A stretch of DNA of 64,000 nucleotides from DASQMT01 sp963827335 (GCA_963827335.1 CAWHAP010000008.1:11471-75470), one strand, 5' to 3'. Positions 18,398 to 26,903 are shown, counted from the stretch's first letter. The notes: a model not told the origin generated them from the sequence alone. Numbers and translations: made by a program.

Positions 18398-19180
18398 ATG
18401 TCCAACCCTTCCACCCTGACCAAGCGCGAGCTGCGCGAGCAGCGCCGCGCGGAGCGGCTCGCCGCCGAGCACGCGGAGGCCGCGGCCGGCGCCCGCCGCG
18501 TCCGCGCCTGGCGGCTGCTCGCGGCGCTCACCGCGGCCGCCGCGGCCGTCGTCGTCGCCGCCGTCGTCTCGTCCGGCTCGGGCGATCGTCCGGCGCCGGC
18601 CGCCCCCGGCGGATCCGCGGCCGCGCTGTTCGCCGGCATCCCCGAGCGCGACGGCGTGCTCGGCGACCCGAAGGCGCCGCTCACGGTGACCGAGTACGTC
18701 GACCTCCAGTGCCCGGTCTGCGCGGCCGCCTCGCGCCAGACGCTCCCGGCGCTCGTGCGCGACTACGTGCGCACGGGCAAGGTGAAGCTCGAGGCGCGCA
18801 CCCTGCACTTCATCGGCCCCGACTCCGTGCGCGCGGCGCGCGTCGCGGCGGGCGCCGAGCAGCAGGGCCGGCTGTGGCCGTTCCTCGAGGCGTTCTACGC
18901 CGCCCAGGGCCAGGAGAACTCGGGGTACGTCACCGACGACTTCCTGCGCTCCGTCGCCAAGGCCGCGGGCGTCGACGCGGCCGCCGCGCTCGAGACGGCG
19001 GGCAGCGCCGCGGCGCAGGAGCGGCTGAACCGGGCGAACGCCGACGCGCAGCGGCTCGGCGTCGACTCGACGCCGACGTTCACCGTCGCCCGCGGCGACG
19101 GCGCCGCGCGCGTCCTCGGCGCCGGCGCGCAGGACGCGGCGACGCTCGCCGCCGCCCTGGACGCGGAGCTGGCGCGATGA
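18398..19180 (+). CDS. DsbA-like thioredoxin-fold protein, membrane-anchored
   Basis: 260 residues. A charged cytoplasmic N-terminus is followed by one membrane anchor (about 38-62) and an extracytoplasmic thioredoxin fold. The fold contains EYVDLQCPVCAAAS (CPVC at 105-108) and a conserved cis-Pro block DSTPTFTV. The ATG at 18398 has a GAGGAG SD sequence. Known role of the family: forming or exchanging disulfides in secreted proteins. The next gene, a VKOR protein, overlaps by 4 bp and would re-oxidise it, giving a complete DsbA/VKOR pair as in other actinobacteria. Confidence 0.9.
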   Translation: MSNPSTLTKRELREQRRAERLAAEHAEAAAGARRVRAWRLLAALTAAAAAVVVAAVVSSGSGDRPAPAAPGGSAAALFAGIPERDGVLGDPKAPLTVTEYVDLQCPVCAAASRQTLPALVRDYVRTGKVKLEARTLHFIGPDSVRAARVAAGAEQQGRLWPFLEAFYAAQGQENSGYVTDDFLRSVAKAAGVDAAAALETAGSAAAQERLNRANADAQRLGVDSTPTFTVARGDGAARVLGAGAQDAATLAAALDAELAR

Positions 19181-19599
19181 GCGGCAGGCTCCGGCTCGCC
19201 GCCGCGGCGGTCGCCGCGGCCGGGCTCGCGATCGCCGGCTACCTGACGATCGTGCACTACGCGGGCGGTGAGCCGGTGTGCGCGATCGCGCACGGCTGCG
19301 CGGTCGTGCAGCAGTCGGAGTACGCCGAGCTGGCCGGGATCCCGGTCGCGCTGCTCGGGCTCGCCGGCTACGCGGCGATCCTGGCCTCGCTCGCCCGCGA
19401 GGGGGAGGGGGCGCGCACGGCGACGGCGTTCCTGTCGCTCGCCGGCTTCGGGTTCTCGGCCTGGCTGACCTACGTGGAGGTCGAGCGGCTCGACGCGATC
19501 TGCATCTGGTGCGTCGGCTCGGCGATCTGCATGACGCTGCTCGCGGGGCTGTCGGTCGCGCGCCTGTTCACCGCGCCGCCGCCCGGCCTCCGGGCGTGA
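19177..19599 (+). CDS. Vitamin K epoxide reductase (VKOR) family protein
   Basis: 140 residues, four hydrophobic helices. The quinone-proximal redox motif is AICIWC (Cys 109 and 112), and the loop Cys pair is in CAIAHGCAVVQQSEYAELAGIP. Bacterial VKOR passes electrons from DsbA-like partners to menaquinone, replacing DsbB. The ATG overlaps the TGA of the DsbA-like gene, which fits that pairing. Its last ~30 bp overlap a small convergent gene. Confidence 0.92.
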   Translation: MSGRLRLAAAAVAAAGLAIAGYLTIVHYAGGEPVCAIAHGCAVVQQSEYAELAGIPVALLGLAGYAAILASLAREGEGARTATAFLSLAGFGFSAWLTYVEVERLDAICIWCVGSAICMTLLAGLSVARLFTAPPPGLRA

Positions 19600-19804
19600 G
19601 CGTGAGGAGGACCGGGGCGGACGTGCCGCAGAGGCCGTCGGGACCGCAGTCCGCGCCGGCCGTCGAGTGGACCCAGCCGCGCGCGACCGCGTCGTCCACG
19701 GCCCAGGCGAGCGCGTCGCGCGCAGGACCGCCCAGGCGGGCGTGGAGCGCGTCCAGCGTGGCCGGCCCGCCGCGCAGCGCGCCGAGGACGTCGTCCGCGG
19801 TCAT
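19568..19804 (-). CDS. Small winged-helix-like protein, 78 aa
   Basis: The start MTADDVLGALRGGPATLDAL is followed by a helix-turn-helix-like pattern and a C-terminal GLCGTSAPVLLTLTPGG strand. Two Cys lie in the wing-like part (ADCGPDGLC). It resembles tiny winged-helix proteins of unknown target. It converges on and overlaps the VKOR gene by 32 bp, which weakens the call. The GTATG context and lack of a better reading in this stretch support it. Confidence 0.5.
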   Translation of the reverse strand: MTADDVLGALRGGPATLDALHARLGGPARDALAWAVDDAVARGWVHSTAGADCGPDGLCGTSAPVLLTLTPGGRAAAR

Positions 19805-19859
19805 ACCGACATCTTGGCGAAGTCGTGTGACGGGTCGCGCCCGCGGGCGTAGTACGGGT

Positions 19860-20246
19860 ATGCGACGCCTCGCCTGCCTGCTGTGCCTGATGCTCGCCGC
19901 CGCCGTGCCCGCCGGCTGCGGCGGGGACGACGAGGAGCCCGCGGCGCCCGCCGCGACGGACGCGACCCAGCTCGACGTCGAGGTGACGAAGGCGGCCTCG
20001 CAGCCGATCAGGATGACGCTGCGCTGCGGGGGGACGTGCGACGTCGCCAAGCTCGACGCGGCGCTCGACGGCGACCGGGACCGCGTCTGCACCCAGATCT
20101 ACGGCGGGCCGGAGGAGGCGCACGTGACCGGCACGCTGGAGGGCCGCAAGGTCGACGCGACGCTCACGCGCAACAACGGCTGCGCGATCTCGGACTACGA
20201 GGCGCTGTTCGCGGCCTTCGGCCGCGAGGCCCCCATCGGCGGCTAG
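19860..20246 (+). CDS. Lipoprotein with a subtilisin-inhibitor-like (SSI) domain
   Basis: 128 residues. Signal peptide with lipobox (LAAAVPAGC), then an acidic linker and a domain of about 85 residues. Its order matches the Streptomyces subtilisin inhibitor pattern: MTLRCGGTC, a short helix, RVCTQIYGGP, HVTGTLEGRKVDATLTRNNGC and a terminal FAAFG. Key SSI traits seen are four Cys and the VTGT-GR-V strand. The domain is shorter than true SSI and the reactive loop (M-x-P between the last strands) is not obvious. It may therefore be a non-inhibitory relative. Membrane-anchored by lipid. Confidence 0.72.
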   Translation: MRRLACLLCLMLAAAVPAGCGGDDEEPAAPAATDATQLDVEVTKAASQPIRMTLRCGGTCDVAKLDAALDGDRDRVCTQIYGGPEEAHVTGTLEGRKVDATLTRNNGCAISDYEALFAAFGREAPIGG

Positions 20247-20638
20247 CCGAGCGCCCCGTCCTCGTCCTCGTCCTCGTCGGAGGCGAGCTGCTCGAGCAGC
20301 TCGAGCGCGGTGGCCTGGGCCGGGGTGGCCGCCACCTCGCCGCCGCCCAGGTCCTCGAGCTGCGGGTAGAAGCTGGCGTGCACGGTGATCTCGTCGCCGC
20401 CCGCGTCCTCCAGCACGATCGCGGCCCGTCCGCCGGACTCGCCGTCGGCCGGCTCGGGACCCGCGGCCGTGCGCGCGGCGGTGAGCACCGTCATCGCGAG
20501 CTCGCGCCAGTGACCCACGGCATCGGCCTGCTCCCGCTCGCTCATGTCGGCCAGGTGGTGCTGGTTGCGCTCGGCGAGCGCGGCGACCGCGGCGCGGAGG
20601 GCGGCTTCGCTCAGGAGGTCGTCGGGCTGGAAGGCCAT
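20243..20638 (-). CDS. Hypothetical protein with acidic C-terminus, 131 aa
   Basis: Soluble protein. A helical N-terminal half (MAFQPDDLLSEAALRAAVAA) is followed by a beta-like segment (AAIVLEDAGGDEITVHAS) and a very acidic end (SDEDEDEDG). No signal peptide, membrane segment or known motif. It converges on the SSI-like lipoprotein with a 4-bp overlap. Function unknown. Confidence 0.75.
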   Translation of the reverse strand: MAFQPDDLLSEAALRAAVAALAERNQHHLADMSEREQADAVGHWRELAMTVLTAARTAAGPEPADGESGGRAAIVLEDAGGDEITVHASFYPQLEDLGGGEVAATPAQATALELLEQLASDEDEDEDGALG

Positions 20639-20673
20639 GCGGTGAGCCTACGACGCGCGGCGCGCCGGTGCGT

Positions 20674-21597
20674 TCAGGCCGAGGCGCCGCGGACGACGCA
20701 GCGGAAGCCGAGGTGCGTCGTGGAGGTGTCGATCTCCTCCGCCTGCCGCGCGGCCGGCCGGTAGCGCAGGCAGTAGCTCGGAGCGCAGAGGTGCGAGCCG
20801 CCCTTGATCACGTGGCTCGGGAAGCGGCCGGGCGCGGCGGCCGGCGGCGCGCAGCACGGGGCGCCGGTCGCGCGCGGGTGCGTGAACACGTCGCAGGTCC
20901 ACTCCCACACGTTGCCGGTCATGTCGTGGAGGCCGTAGCCGTTGGCCGGGAACGACCCCACGGGCGAGGTGCCCAGATGGCCGTCGGCCGCCGTGTTCCG
21001 CCAGGGGAACTCGCCCTGCCAGACGTTCGTCAGCCACCGCCCGCCGGGGATCTCCTCGTCGCCCCAGGCGTACCGCCGGCCCTCGAGCCCGCCGCGGGCC
21101 GCGCGCTCCCACTCGGCCTCCGTCGGCAGTGCCTTGCCCGCCCACGCGGCGTAGGCGGCGGCGTCCTCGTGGGCGACCTGGGTGACCGGATGGCGGCCGC
21201 GGGTGTAGGTGTCCGAGCCGGGGCCGTCGGGGCGGTGCCAGCACGCGCCCGGGACGTAGTGCCACCAGGCGCGCGACGCGAGGTCGACCGGCCCGCGGGT
21301 GGGTCGGAAGACGATCGAGCCGGGCACGAGCAGCTGCGGGTCGGCGTCGGGGTAGTCGGCCGGGTCGAGCGGGCGCTCCGCCACCGTCACGTAGCCCGTC
21401 TCCTTGACGAAGCGCCGGTACTCGCGCACGGTGACGGGATGGGCGTCCATCCAGAAGCCCTCCACCGTGGTCGCGCGGACCGGCGCCTCCTCGGGGTAGA
21501 AGTCCTCGGAGCCCATCAGGAACGTGCCCGCCGGCACCCACGCCATCCCCTCGGCGGGCGGCGGGCCGGGGACGGTGGCGGTCGCCGGCGCGGTCAC
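20674..21597 (-). CDS. Formylglycine-generating enzyme (FGE/SUMF1 family)
   Basis: 307 residues from a GTG start. FGE-sulfatase domain: MAWVPAGTFLMGS, HPVTVREYRRFVKETGY, KALPTEAEWERAARGG, and NGYGLHDMTGNVWEW. The copper-binding active-site pair is present in GGSHLCAPSYCLRYRPA (Cys near 271 and 276). True FGEs have both Cys, unlike EgtB or PvdO relatives. The enzyme oxidises a Cys in the CxPxR motif of sulfatases to formylglycine in an oxygen-dependent reaction. No sulfatase is encoded in this window. It is divergent from the DUF202 gene. Confidence 0.9.
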   Translation of the reverse strand: MTAPATATVPGPPPAEGMAWVPAGTFLMGSEDFYPEEAPVRATTVEGFWMDAHPVTVREYRRFVKETGYVTVAERPLDPADYPDADPQLLVPGSIVFRPTRGPVDLASRAWWHYVPGACWHRPDGPGSDTYTRGRHPVTQVAHEDAAAYAAWAGKALPTEAEWERAARGGLEGRRYAWGDEEIPGGRWLTNVWQGEFPWRNTAADGHLGTSPVGSFPANGYGLHDMTGNVWEWTCDVFTHPRATGAPCCAPPAAAPGRFPSHVIKGGSHLCAPSYCLRYRPAARQAEEIDTSTTHLGFRCVVRGASA

Positions 21598-21638
21598 CCG
21601 TCCATCGTGGCACGTGCGCGGGTGCCATCCTGCCCACC

Positions 21639-21992
21639 ATGACGCAGCCGGACACGGCAGTCGACGCGACGCGGCGGACGCGGCTGGCCAACGAGCGCAC
21701 GTTCCTGGCCTGGTGGCGGACGGCCATGGCCACGCTCGGCCTCGGCGTCGCGGTCGGCAAGCTGCTGCCCGAGGTCGCGGACCCGCCGCACTGGCCCTAC
21801 GTCGTCTTCGGCGTCGCGCTCGCGCTGCTCGGCAGCGGGCTGTCCGGTCTGGGCTGGTGGCGCTACGTCACGCTCGACCGCGCGCTCACGGGCGGGGAGG
21901 AGGCGCAGCCGCCCGGCTGGATGACCGGGACGCTGTCCCTGCTGCTCGCCGTGATGGGGGTGCTCGTCGCGGCGATCGTGCTCGCGACCTGA
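21639..21992 (+). CDS. DUF202 (YidH-type) membrane protein
   Basis: 117 residues. The family signature NERTFLAWWRTAMATLGLGVA starts the first helix, and there are three membrane segments in all. YidH/DUF202 proteins are small inner-membrane proteins without assigned function. The TGA overlaps the ATG of the downstream RNA methyltransferase, suggesting a two-gene transcript. Confidence 0.87.
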   Translation: MTQPDTAVDATRRTRLANERTFLAWWRTAMATLGLGVAVGKLLPEVADPPHWPYVVFGVALALLGSGLSGLGWWRYVTLDRALTGGEEAQPPGWMTGTLSLLLAVMGVLVAAIVLAT

Positions 21993-22735
21993 TGGACGGC
22001 CTCGCCGCGCTGCTCGCCGCCGCGCGCACGGATCCGGCGCTCGCGGTGCTCGACGGGTTCCACGCGCTCAAGCACGCCCTGCGCTTCGGCGCGGACGTGC
22101 TCGCGGCGGGGACGTCGGACCCGGACGGATTGGCACGGCTCGCGGCGGAGCTCGCCCCGGAGCTCGACCTCGCGATGGTCGAGCCCGTCGGCGCCGCGGT
22201 GCTCGGCCCGCGCGCGCACCACACGGGCGTCGTGGCGGTCGCGCGGCGCCCGCCGTTCGACCCCGCGGCGCTCGGGCCCGGGCCCGCCGTCCTGCTCGAG
22301 GACCCGCGGCACCTCGGCAACGTCGGCGCGGTCGTGCGCGTCGCCGCGGCGGCGGGCGCGGCCGGCGTGCTGACCACCGGCGCCCGCGATCCCTGGGACC
22401 GGGCGGCGCTGCGCGGCGCGGCCGGCCTGCACTACGCGCTCCCGGTCGGCCGCGTCGGGGCGCTCCCCCCGGGGCGCCCGCTCGTGGCGCTCGATCCCGA
22501 CGGCGCCCCGCTCGGCGCGCTGCCGGCCGGCGCGCTGCTCGCCTTCGGCACGGAGCGCCACGGGCTGGGCCCGGACCTGCTGGCGCGGGCCGAGCGGCGC
22601 GTCGCCATCCCCATGCGGGCGGGCGTCTCGAGCCTCAACCTCGCCACCGCGGTCGCGGTCGCGCTCTACACCGCGCGGAGCGACTTCTCCCAGCGCTCGA
22701 TCGTCCACGCGGGGCGCATGCCGATCGACTCGTAG
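21992..22735 (+). CDS. TrmH/SpoU-family RNA 2'-O-methyltransferase
   Basis: 247 residues. SPOUT motifs are complete: motif 1 LEDPRHLGNVGAVVRVAAA, motif 2 AFGTERHGLGPDLL, motif 3 IPMRAGVSSLNLATAVAVAL. These form the trefoil-knot SAM site and the catalytic Arg/Asn. The N-terminal part is short and atypical, so whether the target is tRNA or rRNA is unclear. Start by TGATG overlap with DUF202. The C-terminal 21 residues run 70 bp into the convergent acetyltransferase gene. Confidence 0.9.
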   Translation: MDGLAALLAAARTDPALAVLDGFHALKHALRFGADVLAAGTSDPDGLARLAAELAPELDLAMVEPVGAAVLGPRAHHTGVVAVARRPPFDPAALGPGPAVLLEDPRHLGNVGAVVRVAAAAGAAGVLTTGARDPWDRAALRGAAGLHYALPVGRVGALPPGRPLVALDPDGAPLGALPAGALLAFGTERHGLGPDLLARAERRVAIPMRAGVSSLNLATAVAVALYTARSDFSQRSIVHAGRMPIDS

Positions 22736-23550
22736 AGCCGCGTCGCGCTCGCGTTCTCGCCCTGCACGGAGAGCTCGGCGGCCGCCAGCCCGGCGGTGCG
22801 CAGGGCCGCGAGGCCGTGCAGCAGCAGCGCGCGGCCGAGGCCGTGCCCGCGGGCCCGGGCGGCGACGGCGAGGTGGTCGACGTAGCCGACGCCCTCGTCC
22901 CAGCGCTCGCAGAGCACGACGCCCGTGAGCCCGCCGGCGTCCTCGTGCAGCAGCCACAGCGATGGGTCCCAGCCCTCCTTGTCCACCTTGGCCGCCTGCC
23001 AGGACTCGAGCGAGCGCGGCTCGTTGCCCGGCACGCCGGCCATCGCCTCCTCCACGAGCGCGTGGACCGGCGCGTCGTCGATCCCGCGGTCGAAGGCCCG
23101 CACGTGGACGTCTGCGGGCGGCGGCCCCGCCTCCGCCAGCTCCATGCGCATGCGGAAGTAGCTGTAGGCCGGCCAGTAGCCGGCCTCGAGCAGGTGCGTG
23201 CGCGCGAGCTCGTTGCCGGCCGGGACGTACTGGCGCACGAGCGTCTCGCCCCGCTCGACCGCGCGCGCCTCCGCGGCCTGGCGCAGCAGCGTGCCGACGC
23301 CGCGGCCCTCGCCGGCGGGCGGGACGGTCACGAGGGCGGCGCCGCGGTCGTCGAGCAGGGCGTACCCGAGCGCCGCGCCGTCGTCCTCCACGAGGAACGC
23401 GTCGCGGGCCAGCTCCACGCCGGGCGCGGTCCAGTCGGCCTCCACGTCCTCGAGCGTGTAGTCGGGCCGGCCGAGGTCTGCGATGTCACGGGCGACGATC
23501 AGCTCGAGGACGGCCCGGGCGTCAGCCGGACGGGGTGCGCGGACCTGCAT
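22666..23550 (-). CDS. Tandem GNAT acetyltransferase
   Basis: 294 residues, two GNAT domains. The first has VPPAGEGRGVGTLLRQAAEA and the second AVAARARGHGLGRALLLHGL plus the closing NASATRLYESIGMRPAW. I prefer the ATG at 23550 (MQVRAPRPADAR) to the one at 23592, because the latter would sit inside the divergent ATPase gene and adds only an Arg-rich tail. Double-GNAT proteins of this type act on small molecules, as in mycothiol synthase. Here the substrate is unknown. It overlaps the SpoU gene by 70 bp. Confidence 0.87.
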   Translation of the reverse strand: MQVRAPRPADARAVLELIVARDIADLGRPDYTLEDVEADWTAPGVELARDAFLVEDDGAALGYALLDDRGAALVTVPPAGEGRGVGTLLRQAAEARAVERGETLVRQYVPAGNELARTHLLEAGYWPAYSYFRMRMELAEAGPPPADVHVRAFDRGIDDAPVHALVEEAMAGVPGNEPRSLESWQAAKVDKEGWDPSLWLLHEDAGGLTGVVLCERWDEGVGYVDHLAVAARARGHGLGRALLLHGLAALRTAGLAAAELSVQGENASATRLYESIGMRPAWTIERWEKSLRAV

Positions 23551-23584
23551 TGGCGGCACTGTACGACGCCGGTAGCGTGCGCGC

Positions 23585-25069
23585 ATGGACACCCACGCCC
23601 GGCTCGGCGCGCACCGGGCGCTGCGACGCGAGCTGGAGGAGGCGGTCCTCCCGCTCGCCGGCTCCGTCGACGGGCGGGCGTTCTCGTTCCAGGCCTCGCT
23701 GCACGGCCTCCGGCTCCAGGTCGGCGGCTACGCCGCGATCGAGACGGAGGAGGGCACCCTGCTGGGCCAGGTCCAGGGGCTCGAGACCGCGACGCGCGAC
23801 GCTGCCGAGCTCGCGCTCGCGGGCGACGACGGGGCCGTCGCGACCGCGCCGCTGGCGCTGCGGCTCGCCGTCGGCACGGGGACGCTGCTCGAGGGCGCCG
23901 GCACGCCGTTCCACGACGGCGCCGTCCGGCCGGCCGAGCCCGCCGAGGTCGCCGCGTGGCTCGAGCGCGGCGCGCCGCGCCGCGCCCGGCTCGACGTCGG
24001 CGAGCTCGCGCTGGTCCCCGGCGTGCCGCTCGCGCTCGACGCCGGTGGGTTCGACCGCCACACGTTCCTGTGCGGGCAGTCCGGATCGGGCAGGACGTAC
24101 GCGCTCGGCGTGCTGCTCGAGCGGCTGCTGCTGGAGACGACGCTGCGGATCGTCGTGCTCGACCCGAGCTCCGAGCACGTGCGGATCGGCGAGGTGCGCG
24201 GCGACGTGCCGGCATCGACGGCGAGCCGCTACCGGCGGGTCGCGAGCTTCCTCGACGTGCACCGCGCCGGCGCGGGCGGCGGTGCGCGGCTGCGGCTGCG
24301 CTTCGGCGAGCTCGCGCCCGCCGCGCAGTCCGCGCTGCTGCGGCTGGACCCGGTCGCCGACCTGCGGGAGCACGCGGCGCTCGACGAGATCGTCGCCGCC
24401 GAGCGCCCGCCGACGCTCGAGGCCTTCCTCGCATCGGAGCGGGCGGGGGAGCAGCAGCTCGGGCTGCGCGTGCGCAATCTCGGGATCGACCGGCTCGGGC
24501 TGTGGGCGCGGAGCGACCCGGGCACGACGCTGGAGGCGGCCGGGGACACCGGGCGCCGCGGGCTGATCGTCGACCTCGGCTCGCTCCCCACCCGCACCGA
24601 GCAGGCGCTGACCGCGGCGGCCGTCCTCGGCCGGCTGTGGGAGCGGCGCGAGGAGCGCGCGCCCGTCCTGATCGTCATCGACGACGCGCACGACGTCTGC
24701 CCGGCCGAGCCGCAGGACCGGCTGACGGCGGTCGCCACCGAGCACGCCGTCCGGATCGCCGCCGAGGGCCGCAGGTACGGCCTCTACCTGCTCGCGTGCA
24801 CGCAGCGCCCGCAGAAGGTGCATCCGAACGTCGTCACGCAGTGCGACAACCTCGTGCTCATGCGGCTCGCCTCGGCGGCCGACACCGCCTACGCGCAGGA
24901 GGTGTTCTCGCACGTGCCCGCGGGGCTGCTGGCGCGCGCGCCCGCGCTCGGCCAGGGGGAGGCCGTGGTGGCGGGCAGGATCTGCCGCTCGGCCGCGCTC
25001 CTGCGCTTCGGCCGCCGGCTCTCGCACGAGGGCGGCGCCGGCGTGCCGTCGGACTGGGCGGCGGGCTAG
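23585..25069 (+). CDS. HerA-like P-loop ATPase with Arg in place of the Walker lysine
   Basis: 494 residues. A beta-rich HAS-barrel-like N-terminus (about 20-150) precedes a RecA-type motor. The P-loop reads FLCGQSGSGRT (about 164-171), with Arg where Lys is expected. LRIVVLDPSSEHVRIG follows, then Walker B LIVIDDAHDV near 362 and a late CTQRPQKVHPNVVTQCDNLVLM block typical of HerA/DUF87 translocases. That block is strongly conserved, so the family call is firm. No NurA nuclease neighbour is present. Instead the ATP-grasp/alpha-E/transglutaminase cluster faces it with a 4-bp convergent overlap. Confidence 0.85.
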   Translation: MDTHARLGAHRALRRELEEAVLPLAGSVDGRAFSFQASLHGLRLQVGGYAAIETEEGTLLGQVQGLETATRDAAELALAGDDGAVATAPLALRLAVGTGTLLEGAGTPFHDGAVRPAEPAEVAAWLERGAPRRARLDVGELALVPGVPLALDAGGFDRHTFLCGQSGSGRTYALGVLLERLLLETTLRIVVLDPSSEHVRIGEVRGDVPASTASRYRRVASFLDVHRAGAGGGARLRLRFGELAPAAQSALLRLDPVADLREHAALDEIVAAERPPTLEAFLASERAGEQQLGLRVRNLGIDRLGLWARSDPGTTLEAAGDTGRRGLIVDLGSLPTRTEQALTAAAVLGRLWERREERAPVLIVIDDAHDVCPAEPQDRLTAVATEHAVRIAAEGRRYGLYLLACTQRPQKVHPNVVTQCDNLVLMRLASAADTAYAQEVFSHVPAGLLARAPALGQGEAVVAGRICRSAALLRFGRRLSHEGGAGVPSDWAAG

Positions 25070-25947
25070 GTCGCCGGCGCCGTGCGCGGGCTCGTGTCCG
25101 TGCGCGTCATGCGCACGGACGCGTCGAGCTCGGCGGCCGCCTTGCCGCGGAACACGCCCTTGATCGGCGGCACGTCGGAGTAGTGGCGGCCGTGGCCGAT
25201 CTTGACGTGGCGCTCGCCGGCCAGCCCGCGGTTCGTCGGGTCGGCGGCCACCCAGACGGGCTCGCCGTCGTCGGGCGCGGGGATGAGCGCCTCGATCCAG
25301 GCGTGGGTGTCGACCTCCGCGGAGTCGGCGGCCTCGTCCTCCGCGCGCGGGGCGAACAGGTAGCCGGAGACGTAGCGCGCGGCGAGCCCGTGGCGGCGCA
25401 GCAGGACGAGCGCCAGGTGCGCGAAGTCCTGGCACACGCCGGCGCCCGCCTCGAGCAGGTCCTCGACCGTCGACCCGACGTAGGTCACGCCGGCGCGGTA
25501 CTCGAAGCGGTCCGGGATCACCTCGGCGACCGCCTGGAGCGTGGCCGCCGGCGACGCGGCGCGCGAGAGGCCGACGAGCTCGTCGATCGCCACGCGGTCG
25601 GGCTCGCTCCCGAACGGCAGCCGGTACTCGCCGCACTGGGCCAGGTAGCCGGCGTCCTCCGCCGGGGCCCAGCTTGTCTCCGGCGGCGGCTGCGCCGGCG
25701 ACGTGGCGACCCGCGCGCGGACGTCGATCGCGAGGTGCTCGTGCGGCTTGGAGACGCCGAACTCGATCACCGTCGTGCCGTAGTAGTCGAGATGCTGGTG
25801 CAGCCGCGTCTCGGGATCCACGCGCACGCCGAAGTCGTCGACCCGCTGGTGCGGCGTGGTCGCGGGCTTGACCCGCAGCGCGTTGAGGTTGTCCGTGACC
25901 GGCTCGCCGTAGCGGTACTCGGTCAGGTAGCGGATCGCGAAGTGCAT
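25066..25947 (-). CDS. Transglutaminase-like cysteine protease family protein
   Basis: 293 residues. An N-terminal beta domain (LTEYRYGEPVTDN, as in bacterial transglutaminase N-terminal domains) precedes the papain-like core. The core has catalytic Cys in AGAGVCQDFAH near 171, His in DTHAWIEALI near 213 and Asp in WVAADPTNRG near 232. All three are intact. It is the last gene of a three-gene operon with an ATP-grasp and an alpha-E protein, a conserved bacterial combination proposed to make and cut an amide or peptide product. The actual product is not known. The ATG overlaps the alpha-E stop by one base. Confidence 0.92.
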   Translation of the reverse strand: MHFAIRYLTEYRYGEPVTDNLNALRVKPATTPHQRVDDFGVRVDPETRLHQHLDYYGTTVIEFGVSKPHEHLAIDVRARVATSPAQPPPETSWAPAEDAGYLAQCGEYRLPFGSEPDRVAIDELVGLSRAASPAATLQAVAEVIPDRFEYRAGVTYVGSTVEDLLEAGAGVCQDFAHLALVLLRRHGLAARYVSGYLFAPRAEDEAADSAEVDTHAWIEALIPAPDDGEPVWVAADPTNRGLAGERHVKIGHGRHYSDVPPIKGVFRGKAAAELDASVRMTRTDTSPRTAPAT

Positions 25948-26903
25948 CAGGGGGTCGCGAGTCTAGGCACGGGCGGGGACGCGCCGCCGAAGTAGCGCTG
26001 GGCGATGTCGGCGTCGACCTGGGCGAGCTCCTGCTGGGCGTGGCCGAGCATCTGCGTGATGCCGCCGGCGCCGTCGAGCGCGCGCGAGCGGAAGTCGAGG
26101 TCGGCCTGCAGGCGCCCGAGGCGCAGGACCGGCGCCGAGTTGCGGTACCCGGCGTCCGCCTCCGTGAGCGCCTCGTGGAGCGCCTCGACCGACGCGGCGA
26201 CGGAGTCCGGGTAGGCGCGCTCGTAGAGCAGGAACCGGCCGACGGGGCGGGCGTTGGGCGGCGCGGGCACCGCGCGCCGGTAGGCCTGGAAGCCGCCGAC
26301 CGCCTGCAGCAGCGCGAGCGCCTGGCCGTCGCGCAGGTGGTCGTCGCCGGTCTCCTCGCCCGGCGGGAGCGCGACGCGCAGCATCCGCAGCACCATGTCG
26401 GCGGCCTCGATGCGCGAGCCCGCCTCCAGGAAGGCGTGCGCCTCGTCGCGCAGCATCGTGCGGCCGGTGACGCCCCAGAAGAGCCCGCAGCGCTCCTTCA
26501 CGTAGGCGTAGACGGAGTAGGGGCCGGTGCGCAGCGCCGCCGAGTTGTCGCGCCGCAGCAGGCCGAGGTGGAACGTGTTGATCGCCTCCCACATCTCGGC
26601 CGAGAACACGTCGCGCACGGTCCGCGCGCCCTCGCGCGCCTGCGTGACGCAGCTCGCGACCGAGGCGGCGTGCGTGCGGTCGAGCGTGAGTCGCTGCACG
26701 ACCGCGTCGCGCGACGGCGCGGGCTCGGGGCGCTCGACGCCCATGATCGCCAGCAGCGCGTCCCACGACAGCCGCACGCCGGGGTCGTCGCGCCGGCCCT
26801 GGACGTCGGCGTGGAAGACGCCGTCGAGCATGCGGGCGGTGTGCTCGGCGCGCGAGAGCTGGCGGCCGATCCAGTACAGCTCGTGCGCGATCCGGGCGAG
26901 CAC
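25947..26903 (-). CDS. Alpha-E domain protein
   Basis: 318 residues, almost wholly alpha-helical, starting MLARIAHELYWIGRQLSRAEHTARML, the classic alpha-E opening. It contains REGARTVRDVFSAEMWE and the C-terminal LGRLQADLDFRS motif of the family. Alpha-E proteins occur next to or fused with circularly permuted ATP-grasp ligases and transglutaminase-like proteases, exactly the arrangement here. Biochemical role unknown. The start is 1 nt after the ATP-grasp stop. Confidence 0.92.
   Translation of the reverse strand: MLARIAHELYWIGRQLSRAEHTARMLDGVFHADVQGRRDDPGVRLSWDALLAIMGVERPEPAPSRDAVVQRLTLDRTHAASVASCVTQAREGARTVRDVFSAEMWEAINTFHLGLLRRDNSAALRTGPYSVYAYVKERCGLFWGVTGRTMLRDEAHAFLEAGSRIEAADMVLRMLRVALPPGEETGDDHLRDGQALALLQAVGGFQAYRRAVPAPPNARPVGRFLLYERAYPDSVAASVEALHEALTEADAGYRNSAPVLRLGRLQADLDFRSRALDGAGGITQMLGHAQQELAQVDADIAQRYFGGASPPVPRLATP

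Noticed and set aside
19568..20123. Longer minus-strand genes spanning 19470-20123
   Set aside because: They are antisense to the SSI-like lipoprotein; only the last 79 codons (19568-19804) look protein-like and were kept.
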